Part shown: piece by piece, positions 46,667 to 57,118 of the stretch
How positions within the stretch are numbered: position 1 is the first letter of the stretch
How the letters are laid out: every line of letters starts with the position of its first letter
The notes under the pieces: generated by a model
What the model was told of the DNA's origin: nothing
Databases searched by the model: none
The model's input: the letters and a program-made list of their open reading frames with translations, nothing else
Translations under genes and position numbers: made by a program
NCBI GenBank assembly: GCA_020726505.1
Contig: JAHLEZ010000001.1
Span: 5,270,001-5,334,000 of the forward strand
DNA: 64,000 bases
Reading direction: 5' to 3'
From: Leptodontidium sp. MPI-SDFR-AT-0119
Taxonomy: Eukaryota > Ascomycota > Leotiomycetes > Helotiales > Leptodontidiaceae

Positions 46667-49049
46667 ATGGAGCAAACAATGGAGACTTCTGCGGATGTCA
46701 AACATCGGCCGAGGCCTACAAGTCCCTCGAAGCCCCCGCGCAAGAGGAAGAGGATAGTTATATCATGCACAGAGTGCCACCGCAGGAAGCAGAAGGTATG
46801 CATCATCGCCCCAAGCCAGCTTTCTAATCAGCACGATACTCACCGAATGATTCCAGTGCGACCGACAATCGCCTTGCAGCAACTGCATAGCTCGGAACAA
46901 GCAATCGCTCTGCCAGTACGAGAATGAATCTGCCAGGAAACAGCAGCTCCTGGAGGAGAGCACAAATGAGAACGGATCTTCTGAGGATGGCGGGGTATTC
47001 AACATCATGAAGCAGGAGTCCGAGACGGCCGCTCAAGTCAGCGCGTTTGGATATGCCAAATCGAATGGGAACAACAATACCACTCTCGGCATATTCAAGA
47101 AACTCGAAACTCTCGGTGCCGGGCCGTCCTCTGCGATGTCAATGATGGCTTCACATTCTGCCGGTCAGGGAGGACTTCGCGAAAAGTACAAGAACATGAT
47201 ACGACAGCTCCCAGCGAAACCATATATCGAGAAGCTGATTGCGTGTTTTTTCCGAGAAGTCAACTGGCAATACTCTCCATTAGATGAGGGCACATTCAGA
47301 GATCTGCTCAAGAGTTGGCACAGTCTCTCATTCTCGACTCTGAATAAAGGACCCCTAGAACTACCACCAGATTTGCAGTTCTTCCCAGCACTTCTCTTCC
47401 AAACTCTGGCATTAGCGCTACAATTTCAGCCAGTTGATTACGATCAGAGCCTTGATTCCCTTAAATATGCAGCGGGCATGTCATTTGATGACCTTGCAAG
47501 TGATTACAGCGAATCTGGATGTCAAATATTGTGTCTGCTCGGCAAGAGGCATACGACTTTGGTCACGGTCCAAGCTGGGTTCCTCCGAACAGCATATCTC
47601 AAGAACTGTGGACTAGTACCCGAGAGTTGGCATTACCTATCGCAAACAATCAGAGATGCTCAAGAAGTCGGATTGCACAAGGTCAATATGTCACAGCATC
47701 AGCGGAAACCAGACGAAAAGCCCGAGGATGTTCTGGAAAACCTGTGGCAAGAACAGCTTCGTCGGAGGATGTGGTTGATCCTATCATTGTGGGATATACA
47801 CATGGCTATTGTTCTTGGACGACCGACAACTGTTGATCCTCGAGATGGCAAGCCTAAATTCCCAATTGATGCACCAACTCCCAAGAATCGAAGAGAAGTT
47901 GCACCAGCACCAAGAACAGACTCAGACCCTCCTACCCCTCTCACCATGCTTCTCTGGAACGCTGAAGTAGCTGCTCCTCTCTGGGATATCTTCAATCTTG
48001 AAAAAGAGGATCCAAACCAAAACAACTATCCCAAGCTCGAAACGATGCACAAGATGATCAATCAGATCACGTTACATACACCTCCATTTTTCCGTACTCA
48101 GAACCCAGACACGACTTTCGACTCTCATCCGGATTGTTACTGGCTTCCCTGCGCCAGAGCGACCTTCCAAAACGGTGCAGCCTTCACTGTTATGGCCTTG
48201 CACAGACCGTATATTTTCACCAACTCCAACAGCCGAACGGCAGCTTTGAAAGCAGCACTCGACATCCTCCGCGCTCAACGTACCTACTTCAACCTTCTCA
48301 GCGTACGACACTACAAGATGTTCTCTCTAGTTCTGAACACCTTCGACGCCATCGTCCTAGTAGCAGCAATCTACATCCTCCACCCAACCGAAAACCCAGA
48401 GTTTCTCGACGACACCCTCCAGCACTTCCAATGGGGCATGGACCGCTTCGAGACAATGGGTGACCGCAACGCAATGGCAAACGCCGCATTAAGCGTTTTG
48501 AAAGTAATCTGTGTACGACTCAAGAAAGCCCTTAACCGCCCCGTTAAAACCGAAGCGCCATCTTCCGTATCAGCCAGCACTACACCCGCTACACCTACAC
48601 CAGACTCATACACCACACCTCAGTATTCCACCTCATTACACCCGTCCATCTCCAGCGCCTCAACCAATTCCTCAACCAACCAAAGCGCAAACACAGCCAC
48701 CAATACAAACACATCTACATCCACAACTACCCAATACACACTCCCCACGATCTCGAACATGACAGAATCCACACCCGCCACAACCTCGTCCTGGGAAGCC
48801 TTCTCCATGCCTCAGACTTTTGACTTCTCATCTATGGCACCTCTACAGCCTATGCATGATTTGCTTTTTAATGATCTCGGTGGTACGATTGATGGGGGTT
48901 TGGATTCGAGTGCTGGCGGCATGCAGACGCCTGGGATTTGGGGTCCGGGAAATGGGAATATAGCTGTGGATACGGCGTCTCAGTGGCAGTTTGAGGGGGA
49001 TTTCGGGAACGATTCGTTTTGGGGATTTATGAACACGTATAATGCATGA
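46667..49049 (+). CDS. Zn2Cys6 transcription regulator with fungal-specific regulatory domain
   Basis: Exons 46667-46795 and 46857-49049 encode 773 residues. The binuclear zinc cluster is complete and split by the 61-nt intron: Cys 34, 37, 44, 50, 53 and 62 (C-x2-C-x6-C-x5-C-x2-C-x8-C), preceded by basic residues (PPRKRKRIVIS). The central fungal regulatory domain is recognisable by YSPLDEGTFRDLLKSW, TAYLKNCGLVPESWHYLSQT, RDAQEVGLHK, RRRMWLILSLWDIHMAIVLG and RPTTVDPRDG. The C-terminus is Thr/Ser/Asn-rich, an activation-type tail. It should be a nuclear DNA-binding regulator binding CGG half-sites. The cytochrome P450 gene lies 0.9 kb downstream on the same strand and could be a target (inference). 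ATG 46667 is followed by a second one four codons later. Confidence 0.92.
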
Positions 49050-49945
49050 GCTGGGAAACTTAACAGATTATTACGAGAAAGGCTGGAATTGGAAGGATAC
49101 ATGAGGGGATGGGAGGGAACTGAATCTGGCGTACAAGGTATTCACCGTAGAATGCGGTTTCGTTGCCAGTTGTGGCTTGTGGGCGTTCAGTGTGAAGTCA
49201 CACAGCAAATGTGGTGTGCATCTACTAATAGGATACATCTGAAATCTGATTAGCTACCGTGCAATGTCGTGCAACCACACTTTGAAGCCTGCTAATCAAT
49301 GCTTTTTCTCTCTTCACCTGCATATCCTTTCATCTCTACATAGCGACTTTGTCCAATTTGTGAGTAAGTTTTGCATCACCGCTTTAAGTGATCTTGTTCT
49401 ATGACTACAATTAGTGTTCTGGAGCTGTTATTACACATGCCATTAATTTGTGGCTTAAGCGTTGTCTGTTTTGATGAGGTTGAGGTGTGGGTAGTTCCGC
49501 ATGGAAAAAGCATGCAGATGCCTGTTGGTTTGTCTGCCCAATACCAGTCCGGTGCTGTCCTCTGACAATCCAAAGACCAACACTAACAAATACTTTCTTA
49601 TCAGCTGGTTTTCTATTGTATCGACAGCACCTACTCCAAGCCTTGAGTCTTCTGAGTATAATAGTCACAGAAATACAAACCAAAAGCAAATGCTTGGAGT
49701 AGAAAGGCTAGATTAAGCGAATCCATCTCCTAGTCCACTGCTAGTTCACTTCGCGCCTTGCTTCCTTTTACTTGAGTGAATCAGAGTCACAACATCTCAT
49801 GCTCTTCATCCTCAAACTCTATTCTGACGAGCAAATTTGTCTTTCCTGTTCCTCGTGGACAGATATCTCGATTTCCACACACCTACCTCAGCAACCCAGA
49901 GAAAAACTCCCGTCCAGCAATCCCCGCCACACAACACTTCTCACA
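49050..49945. promoter_or_regulatory. Intergenic region before the P450 gene
   Basis: 3' flank of the Zn2Cys6 gene and promoter/leader of the P450. The last 100 bp are CA-rich. The P450 frame is open upstream to 49772, but its in-frame sequence before 49946 does not look like a membrane anchor. Confidence 0.5.
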
Positions 49946-51812
49946 ATGGCTTCCCTCCTCCTCACCGCCATACTCCTCCTCATCATCACCCTCCTCAGCA
50001 TCGCCATCTACCGCATCTACTTCTCCCCACTCTCCCACATCCCCGGTCCGGTCCTCTGGCGCGCCTCCCGCCTCCCCTTCGCATACAACCTCTTCCTCGG
50101 TCGACTCCCCTACAAGATCTCCTCCCTGCACGAAAAATACGGTCCGGTGGTACGTCTCGCACCAACAGAAGTCTCATTCACCACCGTAGAAGCATGGACC
50201 GGCATCTACAGCGTGCAGAGGCGCGAGGACGGGTCCAAGGTGCAGATGAGGAAGGATCCGTTCATGCTGCTGAGTCCGATGGAGGGGACAAGGGATATGA
50301 TCTTTGAGCTTGATGATGTTGAACATGCTAGACATAGGTAGGTCTTTGGCTCACCTTCCTTTTTGACTCCAGTTTGCTCTCCATTTACCTTACTCTACCT
50401 TGCTCTGCCTTTCTCTCTATGCAAATTTTATCTGATGATTGGCTGGCTAACGTAAAATAGACGTATCTTCTCTCACGCCTTCTCAGAGAAGAGTCTCCGT
50501 GACCAGGAACCCATTATAGCGCAGCACATCGACCGGATGAGCACTCGCCTCCACGAGATCAGCGATAAGCCCATCGATATGTCAGCGTGGTTCAACTACC
50601 TCCTCTTCGACACGATCGGTGATCTGGTGCTTGGTGAATCGTTAGACTGTCTTGAGACTGGGACATTGCACGTAAGTTTGTCTTCCGTCTCTTTAGTTCA
50701 TCCTTCCCTCTCCATGTGTATGATACTTCATCGCATATTTTTGTTTTCGTTGGCTGACAACTCCGTAGCCATGGGCCAACACATTCTTCTCCTTCGCCAA
50801 GGGCATCACTCTCATGGGAATGGTAGAGCGTTTCTGGCCTCTAGCACCGATCTTGATGTCGTTCATCCCCAAAGCAATGCAAGAAGCAGAAGCCCAGCAC
50901 CGAGCATTCACACGAGACAAGTTAACCAACAGAGTCGCCAAGAGCAGTCCCAGGAAAGACCTGTAAGTCCCCCCCCAAACCCTTCAAACCCCAACACTTC
51001 CATAGAAAAAAGAAATCATCTAACACATACAAACACCCCACAGCATCTCAGTAATCTCACCCTTCCTCACCCCCACCACCCCAAACAACACCCTCACCCT
51101 CACGGAGCTGCACAACAACACATCCGTCATCGTAGTCGCCGGTTCCGAAACAACAGCCACCGCCCTCTCAGGACTAACATACCACCTCCTCACCAACCCT
51201 CACACACTCTCCCTCCTCAAATCTGAGATCCGCTCAACATTCACCCAAACAAGCGATATGACTATGGATTCCACCCGCTCCCTCCCCTATCTGAACGCCG
51301 TGATCAGCGAATCCCTCCGAATCTACGGCCCGGTTCCAGGGAGTCTACGCCGTATCACACCTGAGGGGGGATGTGTGATTTCTGGTGTGAGTGTACCGGG
51401 TGGTACGATCGTTGCTGTAGATGGCTATGCTGCTTCACACTCTGCGTCGAATTTCATCTCGCCCAAATCTTTTATCCCAGATCGTTGGCTCAGCACTTCC
51501 GATTTACATGCCCTATCCCTCACTAACACTAGCACCAGCGCCAGCGCCAACAAGTCCGAATCGCAAATCAAAGAGCTCTCATCTAACCACAAGAAAGTCG
51601 TCCAGCCCTTCAGTTCCGGACCGAGGAATTGTATCGGTCAGCGACTCGCTCTGGCGGAGATGCGTCTTGTTGTCGCGAGATTGATGTGGGAGTTTGACTT
51701 TGAGATCGAGGAGGAGAGTCGGGGGTGGGTGGAGGGTATGAAGGTTTATACGTTGTATGAGCGGCCGCCTTTGTTGTGTCGGGTTAGACCTGTTGGTGTC
51801 AGGGAACGGTGA
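49946..51812 (+). CDS. Cytochrome P450 monooxygenase
   Basis: Exons 49946-50337, 50461-50671, 50769-50962 and 51044-51812 give 521 residues. An N-terminal ER membrane anchor (MASLLLTAILLLIITLLSIA) is followed by the hinge SHIPGPVLWRASRLPF. The expected motifs appear in order: helix C HRRIFSHAFSE, helix I VAGSETTATALSGL, ExxR ESLRIYGPVP, the PERF-like FIPDRWL, and the heme loop FSSGPRNCIGQRLALAE with the thiolate Cys near 462. A serine/asparagine-rich insert of about 25 residues lies between the PERF region and the heme loop. P450s insert oxygen into organic substrates using electrons from NADPH-P450 reductase; the substrate cannot be told. Introns are 123, 97 and 81 nt. The gene is downstream of the Zn2Cys6 regulator. 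Confidence 0.94.
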
Positions 51813-52865
51813 TGGGGACGAGAGTGAACTGGATGGATGGATGGGGTGGGATGGTGGAGTGGAACTGTCCGGCTTGGAGTTTGGGGTTTTGCTTGCGATT
51901 GTGCTCGGATCTTCTGGGACTGTGGTTATTGATCGGTCTTGAGGTTGTGTTGGGTGTGGTTTCGTGGTTGTTGTTGATTGTTATGTTTTAAGGAGAATAT
52001 TCTAGCAATCTCCTCATTAGAAGCGAAACAACTGTACAGCTGTCTCGCATACTTGTCAATCGACAGAACGTATTACGCAACTCTCTCGCCTACAAGAGAG
52101 CCCTATCAGCACACACATTCACACACACCTTCTCTCCAACCTCTGTAACCTCATCTCCAAATCATCGAACTTCTCCGCAACCCCTCCAACTGCCTCTCCC
52201 CCCTACTCAACCCTCTCAAATCTCTCATACTCCCAATACGACGATTCCATGCTCGCCCACCCCCTAAATCAGTGCCTTACGAGATAGGTACCTAGATACA
52301 CAATTTAGCTTTCGCTACGTACCTAGATATCCACACCACCAAGGTTGGAATTAAGTTCGAGGCTAGGACCGGCCCTTTCCTCTGGTGCAGTCCGCATAGG
52401 TAAGTATTCCAAGGCCCAACATCCCAAGAAGGGAGCTTGCGTAGCCCACGGCGCTTAAATGGACGTTCCGAAGAAACCCAGAAAAGGAATTTATCTGGTT
52501 CTGGTTCTGGTTCAGGTGGACGGAGCTAGAGTATTTAGTTAGTTAGTGGAACACTTGCGGCTCGAACGGTAAGATTTAGGGGATTCGGATATAGGTACTA
52601 ATATCCCATGGACCGGCAGAAACCACTTTTAGCGTCTTCTCACTGTCGCTTAAATTAATATACCTTTTTCAAAGCAGCACAACAAGTCCTTTAAATGTCT
52701 CTTTTGCTTTGCTATTAAAGTATGAACATATTTCAAAGCAGCTGTAATTCTCTATGTAATTTTCTTTTTTCAAGTCAACGTATTGGAGTCGATGCAGCCC
52801 TTTTACATTTTCGCGCTAAAAGTCGCAAGCGATGCCGGTCCATGGGATAGCCTCTTAAACAAAAC

Positions 52866-52885
52866 AGAACAGAACAGAACAGAAC
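52866..52885. repeat. AGAAC pentanucleotide repeat, four copies
   Basis: Four exact head-to-tail copies in non-coding DNA. Confidence 0.85.
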
Positions 52886-53425
52886 GCTTTCCACAAAGGA
52901 ATTGTCAGACCTTGACCTTACCAGTTCATACTCTGTTAATATGTGAGCTGGAAGGTACATCAGACAAGAAACATCAAATATGACAAATAATGAGAGTAGT
53001 GCAAGGTTTGAGAGAGGTTTCTGTACGCTCATCCCGGGTATGAGCATTGCATTCGACGTGGGTGGGCATGCGCTATAACCGTAGGGTCGCACACAAAGAA
53101 CACAGTAATTCAGTCCTATGGTCCTGTTTTTCGAGCTGCTGCCGAAATGCTTCAGTAATCATGGAATTTTTTTCTCATCAAAGGAAGGCCTAGGCTAAAA
53201 CAGTCTGTTGGATACTTTGGTTTGTAACTAGAGATGGTGATATAACGGGAGATCCTATTTGGAGGGAGAGGGAAGAAGCCTAGACCTAGCCCACTTAGGT
53301 TCATGTAGATTCTCATTTATGGGTTTAGGGGTCAGACAGTATTCGATAATAGTCGTAGGTATAAAGCCGATATATTAATAGGGCTTGCAATGTGCCATTG
53401 TCTCGACCAGAGACACAAAATTACG

Positions 53426-53600
53426 GTGTAAATGACACGAATAGAGGTAGATTAAACGTATAATTCGGACGAAAAGGAAGCAGTGTCAACTGTAACGTAA
53501 CAGAAATAAGATCATGCATGGAATTCAGACTAGAAAGCAGGCAGTGTCAGATATAACACAACTAGCGGCAAATTATACATATAATTCGGACAAAAAAGAA
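53426..53600. repeat. Diverged tandem repeat, period about 118 bp
   Basis: A segment beginning GTGTAAATGACACG (53426) aligns with one beginning GTGTCAGATATAACAC (53544), ending in TATAATTCGGACGAAAAGG versus TATAATTCGGACAAAAAAG. Several differences are G-to-A changes, but not all are in the contexts typical of repeat-induced point mutation. Confidence 0.5.
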
Positions 53601-53773
53601 CCAAGAAATCATGTTATGATACATGGAACCTGGCGTTGCAAGCCAGCGAATTCCATCCGTTCCATGCGCCGGGAGAACAAGTCCCCAAAATCTCTTAACA
53701 CAATGACTGAATGCGGCCAACTCTATATCTCGTACCTAGAAAGCATTTTTGTCGTTCTCTTGTTGACCCTTGC

Positions 53774-54868
53774 TCATACTGCCGCATAGCCTCCTCTACT
53801 TCCCCCACCTTGAACCGTGTTCAAAACTCTTCGCATCCAGTCTTTGAATAAGTATGGAACGTCTCGGATGGTATCACCGTGTGGGAGAAGATCCCAGCCT
53901 CGAGCGCCGTAGCGGTTATAATTGAGCCAGGAGCCGAAGATAAGATATGTCGCGGTCGACAGGAAAGCACTGAGTAGAAGGTCAGTGGTGCTGAATGAGA
54001 CATGCTCCATGAGAGACTTACATGATAATAAACCAGGTAAAGAAACCCCATGACCCTGGTTTCTTCTCTTCCGGGTCCGGGTTGCTGATAGCATCCTCGC
54101 AAGCATATTTCGACCTCCATTCCAGACGCAGAACATCTTCCACGTCTCCAGAGACATCGTACCTCAAGAATTTGAGACTCGGTTCCTTCGAGACGTCCTT
54201 CTCTGGCTCGCCTTCCTTCTTATCATCTCCTTCCGCACGCTTGATCTTCTCTTCATATTTATCTTCCGGATCCCATAGATTCTCGGTGCCTTCCAAATTC
54301 TTGTCACAGATAAACTCCACGATGGCCTTTTGCGGTCTCTTCTTCTTGTCAACAGTCGTCCAACCTCCATTCATCGTCAACCTCAAACCCTCCTTCTCAG
54401 AATCCGTATTCGATCCATCAGTCGCCAGCCGTGTCCACTTGGCATCCAAATCACCACCTCCCTTTTCTTTCAACTCTCCAGCAATGGGTATGATCTGCCC
54501 AAGAATCGCAACGCCTGTCTCCTTGTTGATATCGTGTTCGATAGCGCACACTGCTTGGAATTAGTATAGCTCGAGTACTACCTTCATATCCACAAGATCC
54601 TACCTCGAGTATTGCCCGGACATGTCTGGGATGACTTCCGTTTTAAAGGTTTGCAGATATCGATTGTGTAGGTTGTGTTTCTCCAGCTTGCTCCTCTATC
54701 CTCGCTGTGCAGCACCGACCGCGGCCCTCCCAGCTTCAGCAGATCCCACTTATACGTCCCGTCTATCACAACCTTATCGCAAGAGATGCCTCCAGCTGCA
54801 GAAGCCAATAAAGGAAACATGATAGCTGCCAGCAACGCCGCATCGGCCGGACTTCGAGGTAACCGCAT
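53774..54868 (-). CDS. ATG27: Autophagy-related protein 27 (type I membrane protein)
   Basis: Exons 54868-54604, 54550-54022 and 53969-53774 encode 329 residues. A signal peptide (ALLAAIMFPLLASAAGG) is followed by the luminal mannose-6-phosphate-receptor-like domain: CDKVVIDGTYKWDLLKLGGP, NTTYTIDICKPLKR, CPGNTRVCAIEHDIN and KEGLRLTMNGGW, with the expected cysteines, then LRLEWRSKYACED. One membrane segment follows (GFFTWFIIIAFLSTATYLIF, about 256-276), then a short cytosolic tail ending in YAAV. In yeast, Atg27 cycles between Golgi, endosomes and the Atg9 pool, and its C-terminal tyrosine signal YSAV is needed for sorting; the YAAV end here matches that type. The starting ATG and all phases are clean, with introns of 53 and 52 nt. 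A TCACGTGA box lies 225 bp upstream. Confidence 0.93.
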
Positions 54869-55092
54869 TTTGGAGGGCTGTGAGGATTAAGAAAATGACT
54901 TGAAGAGAAAATAGCTATGCGGCTGAAACAAAGATCTTAAAGAGAAGATAGAAGTGGTGCGAAGGACTCGTGTAGCACGGCGGAATGATGTGGTGGTGCG
55001 TGGTGTTGTCAAGTTGTAAGAATTGCCTGCTTGCTTCCATTGGAATGACGAGGGCGAGCTGCCCAGGCACTCAATTCAATCCCTGTCCATAG

Positions 55093-55100
55093 TCACGTGA
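55093..55100. promoter_or_regulatory. Palindromic TCACGTGA box upstream of ATG27
   Basis: A perfect eight-base palindrome containing the CACGTG core, 225 bp before the ATG27 start. This is the extended site form used by Cbf1-like and other bHLH factors. Use in vivo is inference. Confidence 0.4.
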
Positions 55101-55233
55101 TGTAGTGTTCCCGTGACTTACTAACCGCCGGGTCCTTTCTGGGACCGAGCAGGTAGTACCTAACTACTTCTCAGTAGTCCGCACACAGACCAGAAAGATG
55201 GAAGAATAGCCATCAGTTTAATTCCCGATGCGG

Positions 55234-55250
55234 ATATATATATATATATA
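55234..55250. repeat. AT dinucleotide repeat
   Basis: About eight alternating AT units, non-coding. Confidence 0.85.
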
Positions 55251-55952
55251 ATGGCTCATTTCATTCGGTTTCCAGAGACAACTACTTGAAGGCTGATCAA
55301 ACAGCCATGGGGGCTCGTCCTAATACAAATTTAATACTACTACCTTATTGTTTCAACCCCGCCATAGCAACCACGGTTAAACAAAGTAAGTCATGAAGGC
55401 TGGTCTGCCGAGCAGCAGAATCCTATTCCTTGACACCACTGACAATTCCTCCTGTAGTTCTTCAAAGGCACTCGACCAAATAACATGTTCCCACAAAACA
55501 TTGAGCCCCCCTTCGCGCTATGCGGATGATGAATTCAACTTGAGAATTCCTTGAATTGGGCATGAAGTCAAGTCAGTTGCAAGCAATCCTAAGTTTGCAA
55601 CTGCGGTGGCAACAGTGGCTAACGAGAGCTTTCTAGGCTGTGGGCACGACAGAAGAGGGCCGGCCTCAGCCGGACGGATGCCAGACCTCGGGAGGTTCCA
55701 GGTTCCAGGTTCCCTTGGGACAACTTAAGCGACTTTCACTAAGTTCAAGGTCTAGACAAACTAAACGTCAGGCCTAAAAAGGAAGGGCAAGATTACTGAC
55801 GCATGCTACCATTTTCTCTTTTATCGGGCCTAAACCTATCATTCTTCTATAAATGGCGGCTCAAAGTTGAACGTTCTTCAACAACCCTTCAACACCCTGC
55901 CAATCACCTCACATCATCTCCACCACACGTCGCCCTCAAACTCTCAGACTTA

Positions 55953-55967
55953 ATGTCTCTTTCTTGA
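55953..55967 (+). other. Five-codon upstream ORF (MSLS-stop) before the 2EXR gene
   Basis: ATG TCT CTT TCT TGA ends 26 bp before the ATG at 55994. If the leader includes it, it could reduce translation of the main ORF. The transcript start is unknown. Confidence 0.35.
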
Positions 55968-55993
55968 ACCCTCATACTGAAACTCTCGAACAA

Positions 55994-57118
55994 ATGGCCG
56001 CCAAGGTCGATTTTTTGTTACATTTCTGGTTCTGGATCAATCTTCTTGTTGCGATGGGCCAGAAGCTCACCTATTTTTATCTATTTTCAAGGCTGCCACC
56101 CGAGATTCGAGACACGATCTGGAAATTCTCTGCCGAATATAGTCGTTACGTCGAGATCATTGTCAAGAACAACTATACGGAACACAACGCAAAAGAAGAT
56201 GAAGGATTCGCCTTTTTCAAAAACGCCTTTGAATTTGACGCAAAGCTTCCAGGGGGTTTGGAAGCATGCAAGCAGTCCCGAGCGGCAATCCTACCCCTGT
56301 ATTCACTTCTCGATTTGGGCAGCCATCAAGTCCGCAAGATCCCTGACATTGAATATATATGGCTGGATGGTGAAGATCCCGATCCCGAAAATTTTAGAAG
56401 GACCGCCGTCGTATTCAACCCGGAATGGGACACGGTGGTATTTCAAGCAGGGTATGTTCTGCACAAGAAAGGAGTTATCGAAAGGAAGCTTCCCGCTCGG
56501 TTGAGAGAGAGGAGACACACAAGACACAGCCAAAAGACCCATGTGCAGCATTTGGCCACGACGATGTTTCCTTGGGATCAGTCGCCCACTCTGCCCAACA
56601 GCCCACAACAGATAGTGGAAACCTTCCCAGAGATTTCAACATTATGCGTCATTGGGCAACGAAACGAAGATTGTGATTGCGGATATTGTATGCCTTCAGG
56701 ACAACCTAGTGGGAAGGACCTCGCAAACGTCAAGCAGCATGTCGTCAAATCACTTGAGCCAGTTATGGTGAATAAGAAGAGACGAGAGATGCTCGAGCCC
56801 TCGCCCGGAGAAACTTCAGTGGCAAGTCCGGAGAACACTCGAATCAATTTTGGATACAAAGGAGGGACACAGCAGGCTGGCGGGGATGAAGTCCGTATTC
56901 CCGAGGTACGTGCCATCCCAATGAATTACCAAAACAAATGGATTCTGGGCGGTAGTTCGAGAGAGTGGTATGCGTTCATCAATGAGGAAATGTCTGATGA
57001 GGATACGTGGGCTCTAGGCCAGGCATTTGAATGTTCTGAAATGAGCTTAGGGGGCTCCGACTCAGACTCCGACTATTCTGACAATTCGGACAATTCTGAT
57101 CTCCCGCCCTGGTTATGA
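55994..57118 (+). CDS. 2EXR-domain protein
   Basis: A single exon of 374 residues. After a hydrophobic start (FLLHFWFWINLLVAMGQKL) comes the 2EXR signature YFYLFSRLPPEIRDTIWKFS, then AFEFDAKLPGGLEACKQSR (leading to an expected alpha-helical stretch) and FRRTAVVFNPEWDTVVFQ. These features are typical of the large fungal 2EXR family, for which no biochemical role is established to my knowledge. A cysteine motif, CDCGYC, lies near residue 240. The C-terminus is acidic and repetitive (SDSDSDYSDNSDNSDLPPWL). The frame is open upstream to 55964 without an ATG. ATG 55994 is preferred, while ATG 56075 (MGQKLTYFYLF) would drop the hydrophobic head. Confidence 0.82.
   Translation: MAAKVDFLLHFWFWINLLVAMGQKLTYFYLFSRLPPEIRDTIWKFSAEYSRYVEIIVKNNYTEHNAKEDEGFAFFKNAFEFDAKLPGGLEACKQSRAAILPLYSLLDLGSHQVRKIPDIEYIWLDGEDPDPENFRRTAVVFNPEWDTVVFQAGYVLHKKGVIERKLPARLRERRHTRHSQKTHVQHLATTMFPWDQSPTLPNSPQQIVETFPEISTLCVIGQRNEDCDCGYCMPSGQPSGKDLANVKQHVVKSLEPVMVNKKRREMLEPSPGETSVASPENTRINFGYKGGTQQAGGDEVRIPEVRAIPMNYQNKWILGGSSREWYAFINEEMSDEDTWALGQAFECSEMSLGGSDSDSDYSDNSDNSDLPPWL

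Larger units (their letters stand above)
51813..53773. other. 2-kb intergenic region between convergent genes
   Basis: No gene seen. It contains AGAAC repeats (52866-52885) and a diverged tandem repeat (53426-53600), and it is AT-rich from about 52550 on. Confidence 0.55.
54869..55993. promoter_or_regulatory. Divergent region between ATG27 and the 2EXR gene
   Basis: A 1.1-kb stretch between two divergent starts, with a palindromic TCACGTGA (55093-55100), an AT repeat (55234-55250) and a five-codon upstream ORF (55953-55967) just before the 2EXR start. Confidence 0.5.
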
